This document shows positions 40,143 to 49,071 of a stretch of DNA of 64,000 nt, one piece after another. Every line of letters starts with the position of its first letter. Position 1 is the stretch's first letter. Both the position numbers and the translations under genes were made by a program. This stretch comes from JAHEEL01 sp963836085 (GTDB taxonomy: Bacteria > Actinomycetota > Acidimicrobiia > Spongiisociales > UBA5794), in the NCBI GenBank assembly GCA_963836085.1, contig CAWIHT010000002.1, forward strand, positions 124,001 to 188,000. The letters run 5' to 3'. The notes below the pieces were generated by a model. That model ran no database searches and was not told the DNA's origin. It saw only the letters and a list, made by a program, of their open reading frames with translations.

Positions 40143-42191
40143 ATGCGCACCGAAGACGACCCCATGTCTGACGACGACGCAACATCGACGTCGTCCGAGA
40201 CCGACGGCGTCATCGAAGGCGACGGTGGCGCCCCAGATGCCCCGCTCGAACCGTTCTCCGAGGTACTGTCAGGGGTCATGGATGAACACGACTCCGACTC
40301 AGCTGACGAACTCGAACTGCCCGAGGCATCCGACGACCTGAAACCGCACCCTGCGAAGTCCGATCCGGGCTTCGACGGCTGGCTTGACGACGCCGATCCA
40401 TACGCGGCGCTCACCGACGACGAAGACGACGCAGCCGCGGAGATTGCTGATTGGGTGGCATTCACCAACGGCGCGGCCGACGATCTCGACGATGGTGGCG
40501 AGACGGATGTGGTCGTTGACGTGACCGACACGTCCGTCGGAGATATGTCGATCGTTACCTCTCCCGTCGCCGATGAACCTTCCAATGTGGTCGATGTCTC
40601 CGACGTCGATGACGAACCACACGAAGATACGATCGAGTTCTTCCTCGACGAGGGCGACGGTGCTGGGGATGGCGACATGGAATCCTCAGACGACGGCAAG
40701 ATCGTTGACGACGGACCGGTGAGTGAGGCGGCAATCGACGAAGTGCCTGTCGAGCATCCGGAAGAGACCGTGGAGGACGATGAGCCGGAAGTCGATGAGG
40801 CTCATTCGGTCGTGGATACCGGGTCTTCCGTTGGGAGCGACGCCGTCGAGGAGGAAGCCGAACCCGAGGAACCGGCCGCCCCCGTCGATGCCGATGAACC
40901 TCTCGCCGACGAGTCAGACGTTGAGCCCAAGGCTGTTGATCCGGACGAACTCATGGTGCTCCCGGTCGTACCCATCGCTGCATCGACGACGCGATCCGGA
41001 CCGGACGGTGCCGATGCATCGCCGGACCCGATCGCGCCGGACCCGACGGGTCCAGATCCGATCGTTGAGGACGCGACCAGCGACGAGGGTGACGATGACG
41101 ACACCGGCGACGTGCCGATCGTCGGCGGAGGGGCACCGTTCGAAGACGCAACCGACCTGGGCAGCGACGGTGAGGTGTTCGACTTCAGCGATTTCGACGA
41201 CGACGACTACAAGCACAAGCCAACGCGTGAGCACCAGGACCTTGCGGCCGCAATGGTGGCCGCAGATTCCCAAGACACCGCGCAAGTAGCGTTGTCCGCC
41301 GCTATCCCCGGACTCGAATCCGGTGTTGTCGGGTTCGACGACGTCGTGGCTGCGGGCGAAGGCGATGCCGCAATCCCGGCGCCCCCGAAAGAGGCATCGA
41401 ACCTCCTCCTCCGCGTCGGCACCGGTGTTGCTCTTGTTGCGGCATTCCTGCTCTCCCTCCTGTGGCGCCCGGCCATCACCGTGCTCGCTCTGGCGGCGTT
41501 CGTCGTGGCGGCCGGGGAGTTCTACAGCGCACTCATGCATCGCCGATTCAAGCCGATGTCGGTGTTTGGCTTCATCGGTATCATCGCCGCCGGGATTGGT
41601 GCGGTTGTGTGGGGGGTGGTCGCGATCCCGATCGCGTTCGGGCTCCTCGCCACGGTGATCTTGCTGTACGGCGCCGTCAGCCAACGCCGGGTGGGCGCCG
41701 TCAGCGGTTTCGCTCTGACCGTTCTGGTCGCGGGCTGGATAGGCGGATTCGGATCGTTCGCCTTCCCGATCATTGCCGCCGAGGACTACCAGTTGCTCGT
41801 GCTCACGGTGGTTGCCATCGTGGCCCTCGTTGATATCGCCGCCTACTTCGTCGGGTCGTCGATCGGCCGGCGGCCATTCGCTCCGACGATCTCTCCCAAG
41901 AAAACCGTCGAAGGCTTCGTCGGGGGCACGTTCATGGCGTTTCTCGCCGGAGCTGGAGCGAGCTTCTTCATCGAAGCCATCGATCTCCCGACCGGGCTCG
42001 TGCTTGGTGCTGTTGTTGCGGTGTTCGCTCCCCTCGGAGATCTCGCGGTGTCGGTCGCGAAGCGCTCGCTCGACATCAAAGACATGGGATCCATCCTGCC
42101 GGGCCACGGTGGCCTCCTCGACCGGATCGATGCGATCATCGCGGTCGTGCCCGCCGCATGGGCCGTCTTCGTGTGGGCCGGCCTGCTCTGA
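40143..42191 (+). CDS. cdsA: Phosphatidate cytidylyltransferase with 420-residue acidic N-terminal extension
   Basis: 682 residues. From about 420 on it is CdsA: several hydrophobic helices (LLLRVGTGVALVAAFLLSLL, ITVLALAAFVVAAGEFYSAL and more), FAPTISPKKTVEGFVGG near 580 and the signature VAKRSLDIKDMGSILPGHGG near 637. It makes CDP-diacylglycerol for phospholipid synthesis. Residues 1-418 are dominated by D, E, S, V and P, with no predicted fold and no membrane segments. Known CdsA proteins are about 270-310 residues. The frame is continuous from the ATG behind frr, so the extension is probably translated. Confidence 0.93.
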   Translation: MRTEDDPMSDDDATSTSSETDGVIEGDGGAPDAPLEPFSEVLSGVMDEHDSDSADELELPEASDDLKPHPAKSDPGFDGWLDDADPYAALTDDEDDAAAEIADWVAFTNGAADDLDDGGETDVVVDVTDTSVGDMSIVTSPVADEPSNVVDVSDVDDEPHEDTIEFFLDEGDGAGDGDMESSDDGKIVDDGPVSEAAIDEVPVEHPEETVEDDEPEVDEAHSVVDTGSSVGSDAVEEEAEPEEPAAPVDADEPLADESDVEPKAVDPDELMVLPVVPIAASTTRSGPDGADASPDPIAPDPTGPDPIVEDATSDEGDDDDTGDVPIVGGGAPFEDATDLGSDGEVFDFSDFDDDDYKHKPTREHQDLAAAMVAADSQDTAQVALSAAIPGLESGVVGFDDVVAAGEGDAAIPAPPKEASNLLLRVGTGVALVAAFLLSLLWRPAITVLALAAFVVAAGEFYSALMHRRFKPMSVFGFIGIIAAGIGAVVWGVVAIPIAFGLLATVILLYGAVSQRRVGAVSGFALTVLVAGWIGGFGSFAFPIIAAEDYQLLVLTVVAIVALVDIAAYFVGSSIGRRPFAPTISPKKTVEGFVGGTFMAFLAGAGASFFIEAIDLPTGLVLGAVVAVFAPLGDLAVSVAKRSLDIKDMGSILPGHGGLLDRIDAIIAVVPAAWAVFVWAGLL

Positions 42192-43327
42192 CCCCGATCG
42201 TCGTCCTCGGGGCAACGGGCTCGATCGGTGCACAGACGCTCGAGGTCGCAGATCGTTTGAACTGTCCGGTGGTGGCGATAGCGACCGGATCCGTTTCGCC
42301 GGGCCTCGCTGCCCTTGCCGAGCGGTATCCGGAGGCCCACATCGCAGTCGCGACCCCGCCCTCCGGCGAGGTAGATCCGTCTATTGAGCGGAGAGCCGAG
42401 TTCGGAGCCGAGGCCGTGACCGCGCTCGCCGCCCTGCCAGGTACCACCGTCATCAACGGCATCGTGGGTGCAGCCGGGCTCGCATCATCACTCGCCGCAC
42501 TTGAAGCGGGCAACCGCCTCGGCCTGGCGAACAAGGAGAGCCTGCTCACCGGAGGACCGCTGGTGATGGCAGCGCTGGAAGCGACGGAAGGCGAATTGAT
42601 CCCCGTGGACAGTGAGCATTCCGCGATCTGGCAGTGCCTCATCGGGGAGCCAGCCGGCAGCGTGCGCCGGGTGATCCTGACCGCATCCGGGGGACCGTTC
42701 CATGCACGCCCGGGCATCGACCTGACGCACGTCGCCGTTGAGGAAGCGCTCTCCCATCCCACCTGGGACATGGGTCGACGCATCTCGATCGACTCGGCAA
42801 CGCTGATGAACAAGGCATTCGAGGTGATCGAGGCCCACTTCCTGTTCGGCCTTGGATATGACCAGATCGATGTCGTGATCCATCCGAAGAGCTTCGTTCA
42901 CTCGCTGGTGGAGTTCGACGACGGCGTGGTGAAGGCGGAGATGGGACCACCCGATATGCGCAAGCCGATCCAACAGGCGCTGACTGCCCCGCAACGCGTC
43001 ACCGGCATCGCCAAACCGTTTGATCTAGTCGGAGCAGATCTGTCCTTCTCGGCCCCGGATCGTGAGCGGTTTCCGGCACTCGACCTGGGATATGCCGCCG
43101 GCCGGCGGGGAGGGAACGGGCCGGCGGTGCTCAACGCCGCCGACGAAGTGGCGGTGGCGGCATTCCTCGAACGCCAGATCGGTTTCACGGAGATCGTCGA
43201 AGTCGTAGCAGAGGCGCTCGATACCGTCCCCGATGGGCCGATTCCGACGCTGGCGGCAGCGCTCGCCGCCGACGAGTCCGGCCGCTCGGCAGCACGCGAG
43301 TCGATCGCCGTTCGAACCGCTCGATAG
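42173..43327 (+). CDS. dxr: 1-deoxy-D-xylulose 5-phosphate reductoisomerase
   Basis: 384 residues from GTG 42173. The NADPH-binding start PIVVLGATGSIGAQTLEVAD is close to the N-terminus; LGLANKESLLTGG near 120, VDSEHSAIWQCL near 145, LTASGGPFHARP near 168, MNKAFEVIEAHFLFG near 208 and VVIHPKSFVHSLVEF near 235 carry the metal and substrate residues. It commits carbon to the MEP isoprenoid pathway; ispG downstream acts later in the same pathway. The start overlaps cdsA; ATG 42158 is the alternative. Confidence 0.94.
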   Translation: MGRPALTPIVVLGATGSIGAQTLEVADRLNCPVVAIATGSVSPGLAALAERYPEAHIAVATPPSGEVDPSIERRAEFGAEAVTALAALPGTTVINGIVGAAGLASSLAALEAGNRLGLANKESLLTGGPLVMAALEATEGELIPVDSEHSAIWQCLIGEPAGSVRRVILTASGGPFHARPGIDLTHVAVEEALSHPTWDMGRRISIDSATLMNKAFEVIEAHFLFGLGYDQIDVVIHPKSFVHSLVEFDDGVVKAEMGPPDMRKPIQQALTAPQRVTGIAKPFDLVGADLSFSAPDRERFPALDLGYAAGRRGGNGPAVLNAADEVAVAAFLERQIGFTEIVEVVAEALDTVPDGPIPTLAAALAADESGRSAARESIAVRTAR

Positions 43328-43341
43328 TTGAAGGCCACCGG

Positions 43342-43381
43342 TAGCTTTGAACACATGAAATCGACGATGGGAATCCGCTGA
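43342..43381 (+). promoter_or_regulatory. Leaderless mini-ORF coupled to rseP
   Basis: A -10-like TAGCTT (43342-43347) lies seven bases before ATG 43355, which opens an eight-codon frame (MKSTMGIR, stop TGA at 43379-43381). The final A of its stop is the first base of the rseP ATG. rseP itself has no good ribosome site, so reinitiation after this peptide is a natural reading. Confidence 0.5.
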
Positions 43382-44538
43382 TGGGTACCGCAGTCATGAT
43401 CATCGGCATCGTCGCCATGATCGTTGTGCACGAGGGCGCCCACTTCGTGGCTGCGAAGGGCTTCGGGATGAAGGCAACCGAGGCCTTCTTCGGTTTCGGC
43501 CCCCGCCTCTGGTCCACCGTCCGCGGAGAGACCGAGTACGGCATCAAGGCGATTCCGCTCGGAGGATACGTCCGGATCATCGGCATGAATCCTTTCGAGG
43601 AGGTCGCACCAGAAGATGAGGGCCGTACGTATCGCGAGTCCTTGTTCTGGAAGAAGTCGGTCGTTGTACTTGCCGGTGTGTTCAGCCACTTCGTGATGGC
43701 GACGATTCTTCTCGTCGTCGTCTTTGCGATCTGGGGAGAAGTGGCGACCGACGAAGCCGGTGACCCGATTCCAACGCTCACGTTGTCGGCCATTGCCCCG
43801 ACGACACCGTCCGGCGACGCGTCGCCATCCGTGAACGCCGGGTTCGAGGCCGGGGATGTCCTGGTCTCATACGAGGGCGTACCCGTCTCGTCGTGGGACG
43901 ACTTCGTCGATCGGGTCAGCGTCGACGGGGGAGCCACGGTCCTGATCGGCTACGAACGCGCCGGCACGGCCGGAGAAACGATGACCACCCTCGCCTTCCG
44001 CGAACGGGCCGTCGTGGTCGATGGCGAGGTCGTCACCGATGCTTCGGGAGAAGTGGTCTACGAGGAGATCGGGTACTTCGGGGCCGCACCCGAGATCGAA
44101 CGCACCAGCCCGGGTGTGTTCGGTCTTGTCGGCGCCGCATACCGCGGGATCGCCGAGGCCGCGGCCCAGAGCGTCTACGGCCTGTGGCGGATGGTCATCG
44201 GATTCCCGGAGCTCATCATGTCCGTCTTCGGCGGAGACGAAGAGGTCCTCAACGAGGTACGCCCGATCAGTCCGATCGGTTTGGCCCGACTTGCCGGGCC
44301 GATGGAGAGCACCTTGATGATGCTCGCCCTCGTCAACGTGTTCGTCGGTATCTTGAACTTCATCCCGCTCTACCCGCTCGATGGCGGGCATTTCGCGGTG
44401 GCCCTCTACGAGAAGGTCCGGGGCCGCGTCCCCGACATCCGCAAGCTGATGCCGGTTGCGGCCGTCGTCGTGGTGTTCCTGATCACGGTGGGTCTCATGG
44501 GCGTCTACCTCGACATCTTCAAGCCACTGCAACTGTAG
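43381..44538 (+). CDS. rseP: Site-2 zinc metalloprotease (RseP/Rip1 family)
   Basis: 385 residues. Zinc-binding HEGAH is in the first helix (IVAMIVVHEGAHFVAAKGFGM near 18), with FGFGPRLWS and IKAIPLGGYVRIIGM after it. One PDZ domain lies around 135-225 (AGFEAGDVLVSYEGVPVSSWDDFVD). The second catalytic helix has LNFIPLYPLDGGHF near 325. It cleaves membrane-embedded anti-sigma factors or similar proteins. The dxr-rseP-ispG order is widespread in bacteria. Confidence 0.95.
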   Translation: MGTAVMIIGIVAMIVVHEGAHFVAAKGFGMKATEAFFGFGPRLWSTVRGETEYGIKAIPLGGYVRIIGMNPFEEVAPEDEGRTYRESLFWKKSVVVLAGVFSHFVMATILLVVVFAIWGEVATDEAGDPIPTLTLSAIAPTTPSGDASPSVNAGFEAGDVLVSYEGVPVSSWDDFVDRVSVDGGATVLIGYERAGTAGETMTTLAFRERAVVVDGEVVTDASGEVVYEEIGYFGAAPEIERTSPGVFGLVGAAYRGIAEAAAQSVYGLWRMVIGFPELIMSVFGGDEEVLNEVRPISPIGLARLAGPMESTLMMLALVNVFVGILNFIPLYPLDGGHFAVALYEKVRGRVPDIRKLMPVAAVVVVFLITVGLMGVYLDIFKPLQL

Positions 44539-44597
44539 AGAGCTGCCAGCTGCGAACGAGAGGCGCGGCGGGCCTCATTGCCGCGACTCGGACTCCC

Positions 44598-44697
44598 AGA
44601 GCCTTCTCCGCTGCGTTCCGACCTCGCGGCCGGTGCTCGCCCCACTCCCACTTTGTGGGCGAGGCAAACACTCGGCTACTCCGCGACTCGAACCGCG
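44598..44697 (-). repeat. Dispersed palindromic repeat, copy 2 (inverted)
   Basis: Read on the minus strand this matches copy 1 at 32911-33018: GCCTCGCCCAC, a three-base loop, GTGGGAGTGGGGC, then GCGAGCACCGGCCGC and CGCAGCGGAGAAGGC. The first stem has lost perfect pairing. It fills much of the 179-base rseP-ispG gap. Confidence 0.7.
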
Positions 44698-44704
44698 TTC
44701 TCCC

Positions 44705-44710
44705 TAGCAT
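44705..44710 (+). promoter_or_regulatory. -10 box of a leaderless ispG transcript
   Basis: TAGCAT, seven bases, ATG at 44718, just beyond the repeat copy. Confidence 0.5.
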
Positions 44711-44717
44711 TGGCGGC

Positions 44718-45935
44718 ATGGGAATTGAACGTCGGGATTCGCGGCCGGTCCTTGTGGGGGATGTGAAGGTCGGGGGACGGGCCCCGATCAGCGTCCAATC
44801 GATGACGACCACCAAGACGGCAGACGTCGACGCCACCCTCTCCCAGGTCTACGCCCTGCGGTCATCGGGGGCCGACATCGTTCGTATCACCTGCAACGAT
44901 GCGGAGGCCGCCCAGGGATTGGCGGAGATTGTCCCGAGATCCCCGGTCCCGATCATCGCAGACATCCACTACCAGTACCGCCTCGCCCTCGCCGCCCTCG
45001 AGGCCGGCGTCGCCGGCCTCCGTCTGAACCCGGGGAACATCCGCAAAGAAGAAGACATCAAGACCGTCGCACGAGCCGCCGCCGAAGCCGGCGTCTCGAT
45101 CCGGGTCGGGGTCAATGCGGGATCGCTCGACAAGGATCTCCTCGAAGAATTTGGCGCGCCGGTCCCGGAGGCGCTCGTCCGGTCGGCCCAACAGGAGATT
45201 CGCTATCTCGAAGACGTCGGCTTCCACGATATCAAGATCTCCGTCAAGCACTCGTCGGTACCCCGCATGGTCGAGTCGTACCGCCTGCTCGCTGAGCGGG
45301 TTGAGTACCCCCTCCATCTCGGCGTCACGGAAGCGGGCCCACCCCCCGGCGGGCTGATCAAGTCGGTTGCCGGAATCGCCACGCTGCTGCTCGAAGGCAT
45401 CGGCGACACAATCCGTTTCTCGCTCACTGCTGATCCGGTCGAAGAGGCGAAGGCGGGACGTCAACTCCTCGAGTACCTCGGCCTGCGGGAACGTACCGGC
45501 CTCGACCTCGTCGCGTGCCCATCGTGCGGCCGGGCAGACGTCGACGTCATCAAGGTCGCCGAAGAGGCGACCGCGGCCCTCGAAGCAGCCAAGCTACCTA
45601 TCCAGGTGGCGATCATGGGCTGCATCGTCAACGGGCCGGGTGAGGCCAGAGAGGCCGACATCGGGATTGCCGCCGGGCGCGGGAAGGGACACCTCTTCAT
45701 CAAGGGGCAGGTCGTGCGCGTCGTCGACGAAGAGAACATGGTCGAAGCGCTCCTCGACGAGGCACAGCGACTCGTCGAAGAAGGCGTCGAGGCCAGGCTC
45801 GCTGCTGCTGATGTGTCTGCGGCCGACCTGGCCGAAGAGGCACGCATCGAACTCCTCGATATGCAGGGCGATGCGAACCGCGCTGCGGAGCGTCGGGCGA
45901 GTGTTGCCGACGTCGCGGCCGGTGATCTGGATTGA
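44718..45935 (+). CDS. ispG: 4-hydroxy-3-methylbut-2-en-1-yl diphosphate synthase
   Basis: 405 residues. TIM-barrel start ISVQSMTTTKTADVDATL near 25, PIIADIHYQYRLAL near 82, and the [4Fe-4S] ligands CPSCGR near 268 and CIVNGPGEAREADIGIA near 300 (Cys, Cys, Cys and Glu). It makes HMBPP in the MEP pathway. A tail of about 45 residues after the usual end is alanine- and glutamate-rich. The long in-frame region left of ATG 44718 is not coding; the -10 box supports this start. It overlaps the next gene by four bases. Confidence 0.96.
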   Translation: MGIERRDSRPVLVGDVKVGGRAPISVQSMTTTKTADVDATLSQVYALRSSGADIVRITCNDAEAAQGLAEIVPRSPVPIIADIHYQYRLALAALEAGVAGLRLNPGNIRKEEDIKTVARAAAEAGVSIRVGVNAGSLDKDLLEEFGAPVPEALVRSAQQEIRYLEDVGFHDIKISVKHSSVPRMVESYRLLAERVEYPLHLGVTEAGPPPGGLIKSVAGIATLLLEGIGDTIRFSLTADPVEEAKAGRQLLEYLGLRERTGLDLVACPSCGRADVDVIKVAEEATAALEAAKLPIQVAIMGCIVNGPGEAREADIGIAAGRGKGHLFIKGQVVRVVDEENMVEALLDEAQRLVEEGVEARLAAADVSAADLAEEARIELLDMQGDANRAAERRASVADVAAGDLD

Positions 45936-47305
45936 GGCCACGACGTTGGCTCGGGGCGTTTGTCGCTTGTTCCGTTGCCGTCTCGGCGTGCACGTCTGCG
46001 ACTGAACCGACGTCGCCGGCTCCGGTCTCCACCACCGAGGTGGCGGCGCCAACGGCGCCTCGGGAGCGTGCTACCGCCGAACAGATCTACGAGCAGGTCG
46101 CACCGTCGATCGCTTCGATCGAGACCGTCATCGCCGGCGGCAGCGGGATCCTCATCGACCAGTCAACGATCCTGACCGCAGCACACGTCGTGTGGCCCTA
46201 TGACGTCGTCCGTGTCGTGTTCCCGAACGGAACCGAGATTCGCGACGCGGCCGTCGTCGGTACCGACCTCTTTGCCGATCTCGCCATCATCGACGTTGGC
46301 GGAACCCCGAGCCTGCCGCCGCCCGTAGCGATCGGTGACGGCGAGAGCCTGCCACTCGGCAGCCCCGTCTATCTCGTTGGCTACCCCGGTGAGTCGGAAG
46401 CGTTCCCGGAGCCGACGATCACCGAGGGGATTCTCTCCCGCACGAGGGAATGGGAAGCCGGCGAGTGGTCGTTCCTCCAGTCGGATACCACCGTGGCGGG
46501 CGGTCAGAGCGGCGGAGCGCTCGTCGACGCAGATGGGACGGTCATCGGGATCACCAACTTCAAGTTCATCGAGGAATTCGGCCTCTCCGGATCGCTCGGG
46601 GATGCAGCCCAGGCGATCGACCGGATGCGGTCAGGATCGGCGGTCGGCGGGCTGGGCAGCCGCCTGCCTCCGCCGGCGAACGGGGCCGACTTCCACAAAC
46701 TCGAGTACGGGAGCATCTGGCAGGAGTACATCTTCGTGTTCGAGCAACCGTTGTACACCGACGTCTTCTTCGACGTGTCGAGTGATGCGGATATGTCGCT
46801 GTCCCTCAGCACCATCGACGGGATCGATGTTGCAGCAGCCGACGAAACGAGCGAAGGGGAGGAGCGGATCGAGGAGTTGATCTCGTATACCGGTCCGTAC
46901 ATGCTGAGGGTCGAGAATCTGTCCGGCGCCGGACGGGCTCAGCTCGGCTCGAACATCAAGCTCACGCCGTGGCCGGACCCGGACGACGGCCGCTCCCTCG
47001 CCAGGAATGCCGCGATCAGCGGCAACGTGGACTACCCGGGGGACTACGACTGGTACCTGGTCGATCTCGGGAAGGGGCAGGCCATCACCGTGGACGTGGA
47101 CGCGATCACCTTCGACCCGGTCCTGATGATCGACGGTCCGGACGGCCTCGGCTATCTCGAAGCAATCGATGACGACTCGGGAGGCGGCCTCTTCGGATCG
47201 AACCCGCGGATCGTGTTCACCGCACGCGAGGCCGGGACGTTCTTCGTCGTCGTTGGAGACAACAACGCGAGTGGTCCGGGAGCCTACCGGCTGACCGTCG
47301 ACTGA
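45932..47305 (+). CDS. Secreted trypsin-like serine protease lipoprotein with C-terminal PPC-type domain
   Basis: 457 residues from a TTG overlapping the ispG stop (TTGA). A lipobox (VAVSAC, Cys20) and a short T/P-rich linker precede an S1-type protease: H in LTAAHVVWPYD near 88, D in DLFADLAIIDVG near 115, nucleophile S in TTVAGGQSGGALVDADG near 193. From about 240 two strand-rich modules resemble bacterial pre-peptidase C-terminal domains (YPGDYDWYLVDLGKGQAITVDV, EAGTFFVVVGDNNASGPGAYRL). It likely works in the extracytoplasmic space. Translational coupling to an isoprenoid gene is odd. Confidence 0.85.
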   Translation: MRPRRWLGAFVACSVAVSACTSATEPTSPAPVSTTEVAAPTAPRERATAEQIYEQVAPSIASIETVIAGGSGILIDQSTILTAAHVVWPYDVVRVVFPNGTEIRDAAVVGTDLFADLAIIDVGGTPSLPPPVAIGDGESLPLGSPVYLVGYPGESEAFPEPTITEGILSRTREWEAGEWSFLQSDTTVAGGQSGGALVDADGTVIGITNFKFIEEFGLSGSLGDAAQAIDRMRSGSAVGGLGSRLPPPANGADFHKLEYGSIWQEYIFVFEQPLYTDVFFDVSSDADMSLSLSTIDGIDVAAADETSEGEERIEELISYTGPYMLRVENLSGAGRAQLGSNIKLTPWPDPDDGRSLARNAAISGNVDYPGDYDWYLVDLGKGQAITVDVDAITFDPVLMIDGPDGLGYLEAIDDDSGGGLFGSNPRIVFTAREAGTFFVVVGDNNASGPGAYRLTVD

Positions 47306-47321
47306 CACGAGCCACCGCCAC

Positions 47322-47327
47322 TATCCT
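47322..47327 (+). promoter_or_regulatory. -10 box for proS
   Basis: TATCCT, giving a leader of about 25 bases with GGAG (47348-47351) seven bases before GTG 47359. There is no room for a T-box. Confidence 0.4.
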
Positions 47328-47358
47328 CCGCAGCCCCCGAGATCACTGGAGTCAGTGC

Positions 47359-49071
47359 GTGCGTTGGTCACAGGCGTTCATCCCAACCCTCCGAGACGAC
47401 CCGGCCGACGCGGAAGCCGTCAGCCACCGTCTGCTCGTCCGCGGCGGCTACATCCGGCAGTTGATGTCCGGCGTGTACTCGCTACTGCCGCTTGGCTACC
47501 GGGTCCGTTCGAAGATCATGGCGATCATCCGAGAGGAGATCGACGCGATCGGCGGCCAGGAGCTGCTGCTACCTGCTCTGCACCCGCGCGAGATCTGGGA
47601 GCGCACCGGCCGCATCGAGACCATGGGCGAGATCCTCTTTCAGCTGAACGACCTGCGTGGTGGCGCAGCCGTGCTCGGCCCGACCCATGAGGAGATCTTC
47701 ACCACAATCGCCACGGAAGTGACGTCCTACAAGCACCTGCCACAACTCTGGTACCAGATCCAGACCAAGTTCCGGGACGAGGCCCGCCCGAAGGCGGGTC
47801 TGCTCCGTGTCCGCGAGTTCACGATGAAGGACTCGTACAGCTTCGACCTCGACACAGAAGGACTCGATCTGCAGTTCGATCGCCACTTCGCCGCCTACTC
47901 GAGAATCTTCGAACGCATCGGCGTCACTGCGATCCCCGTGGAAGCGTCCTCTGGGGCGATGGGTGGATCGGACTCAATCGAGTTCATCGTGCCGTCGCCG
48001 GCCGGTGAAGACGACGTCGCCTACTGCCCGGCCTGTGATTACGCCGCCAACGTGGAGCGAGCCACATCGACCATTCCACGGGTCGATGACGAGCCAGGTC
48101 CTGATGCCGTGGAGCAATTCCCAACGCCGGGTGTGCGTACGATCGCCGATCTCGTCGAATTCGAGGGTGGGGCTTCGGCTGATCGTCAGATCAAGACCCT
48201 GGTCTACATACTGGATGACGAACCGGTCTTGGTGCTGCTACGCGGTGACCATGACCTCCATGAGCAGAAGTTGCTGGACGGTACCGGAGCCGTCGAGATT
48301 CGCCCCGGTCACCCGGAGGAGATCCGGGCGCTGCTCGGTGCAGACGCCGGAAGCCTCGGTGCCGTTGGTGTTGAAGGACCCCGTATCCTCGCCGACCTCC
48401 AACTTGCCGAGCGCGCAAACATGGTCACCGGCGCGAACCTCGATGACCACCACGTGCGGGGCGTCGACGTCGGTCGCGATATCGCGGTGACGGAGTGGTT
48501 GGACCTGCGTACCGTGGTCGCCGGTGATGGCTGCCCCGAGTGCGGTGAACCCCTCGAACTCTTCAAGGGGATAGAAGCCGGCCACATTTTCAAGCTCGGT
48601 ACCAAGTTCTCAGAAGCGCTTGGTGCAACCGTCCTGGACACGAACGGCGTCCCGGTCCCCCTCGTCATGGGTTCGTACGGCATCGGTGTCGAGCGGAATC
48701 TCGCGGCAGCGGTTGAGATGAACCACGATGATCAGGGGATCGTCTGGCCGGTCTCGATCGCTCCGTACGAAGTGGTCATCACCGTCGTCAAGACCGATGA
48801 TGAGGACACGATGACGGTGGCGAACCGCCTGTACGACGATCTCGGCGCCGCCGGGGTGGACGTGCTGATCGACGATCGGAAGGAGCGTCCGGGCGTGAAG
48901 TTCGCCGACGCCGAACTGGTCGGGATCCCGTACCGGATCACCGTTGGACCCCGCGGTCTCGCTGATGGGGTCGTGGAACTGTCGGTGCGTAGTACCGGAG
49001 ACCGCTCCGAACTCCCGGTGGAGGGTGCTGTCGAAGTGGTAGCCCAGCAGGTCGCAACGAGCAAGCAGTAG
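47359..49071 (+). CDS. proS: Prolyl-tRNA synthetase, bacterial type with editing domain
   Basis: 570 residues. Class II motifs: motif 1 in YSLLPLGYRVRSKIMAIIREE, motif 2 near 145 (FRDEARPKAGLLRVREFTMKDSYSF), motif 3 near 440 (GSYGIGVERNLAAAVE). The YbaK-like editing insertion spans about 225-395 (QIKTLVYILDDEPVLVLLRGDHDLHEQKL). The C-terminal anticodon-binding domain ends in KERPGVKFADAELVGIPYRITVG. It charges tRNA-Pro and clears misacylated Ala. Confidence 0.97.
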   Translation: MRWSQAFIPTLRDDPADAEAVSHRLLVRGGYIRQLMSGVYSLLPLGYRVRSKIMAIIREEIDAIGGQELLLPALHPREIWERTGRIETMGEILFQLNDLRGGAAVLGPTHEEIFTTIATEVTSYKHLPQLWYQIQTKFRDEARPKAGLLRVREFTMKDSYSFDLDTEGLDLQFDRHFAAYSRIFERIGVTAIPVEASSGAMGGSDSIEFIVPSPAGEDDVAYCPACDYAANVERATSTIPRVDDEPGPDAVEQFPTPGVRTIADLVEFEGGASADRQIKTLVYILDDEPVLVLLRGDHDLHEQKLLDGTGAVEIRPGHPEEIRALLGADAGSLGAVGVEGPRILADLQLAERANMVTGANLDDHHVRGVDVGRDIAVTEWLDLRTVVAGDGCPECGEPLELFKGIEAGHIFKLGTKFSEALGATVLDTNGVPVPLVMGSYGIGVERNLAAAVEMNHDDQGIVWPVSIAPYEVVITVVKTDDEDTMTVANRLYDDLGAAGVDVLIDDRKERPGVKFADAELVGIPYRITVGPRGLADGVVELSVRSTGDRSELPVEGAVEVVAQQVATSKQ

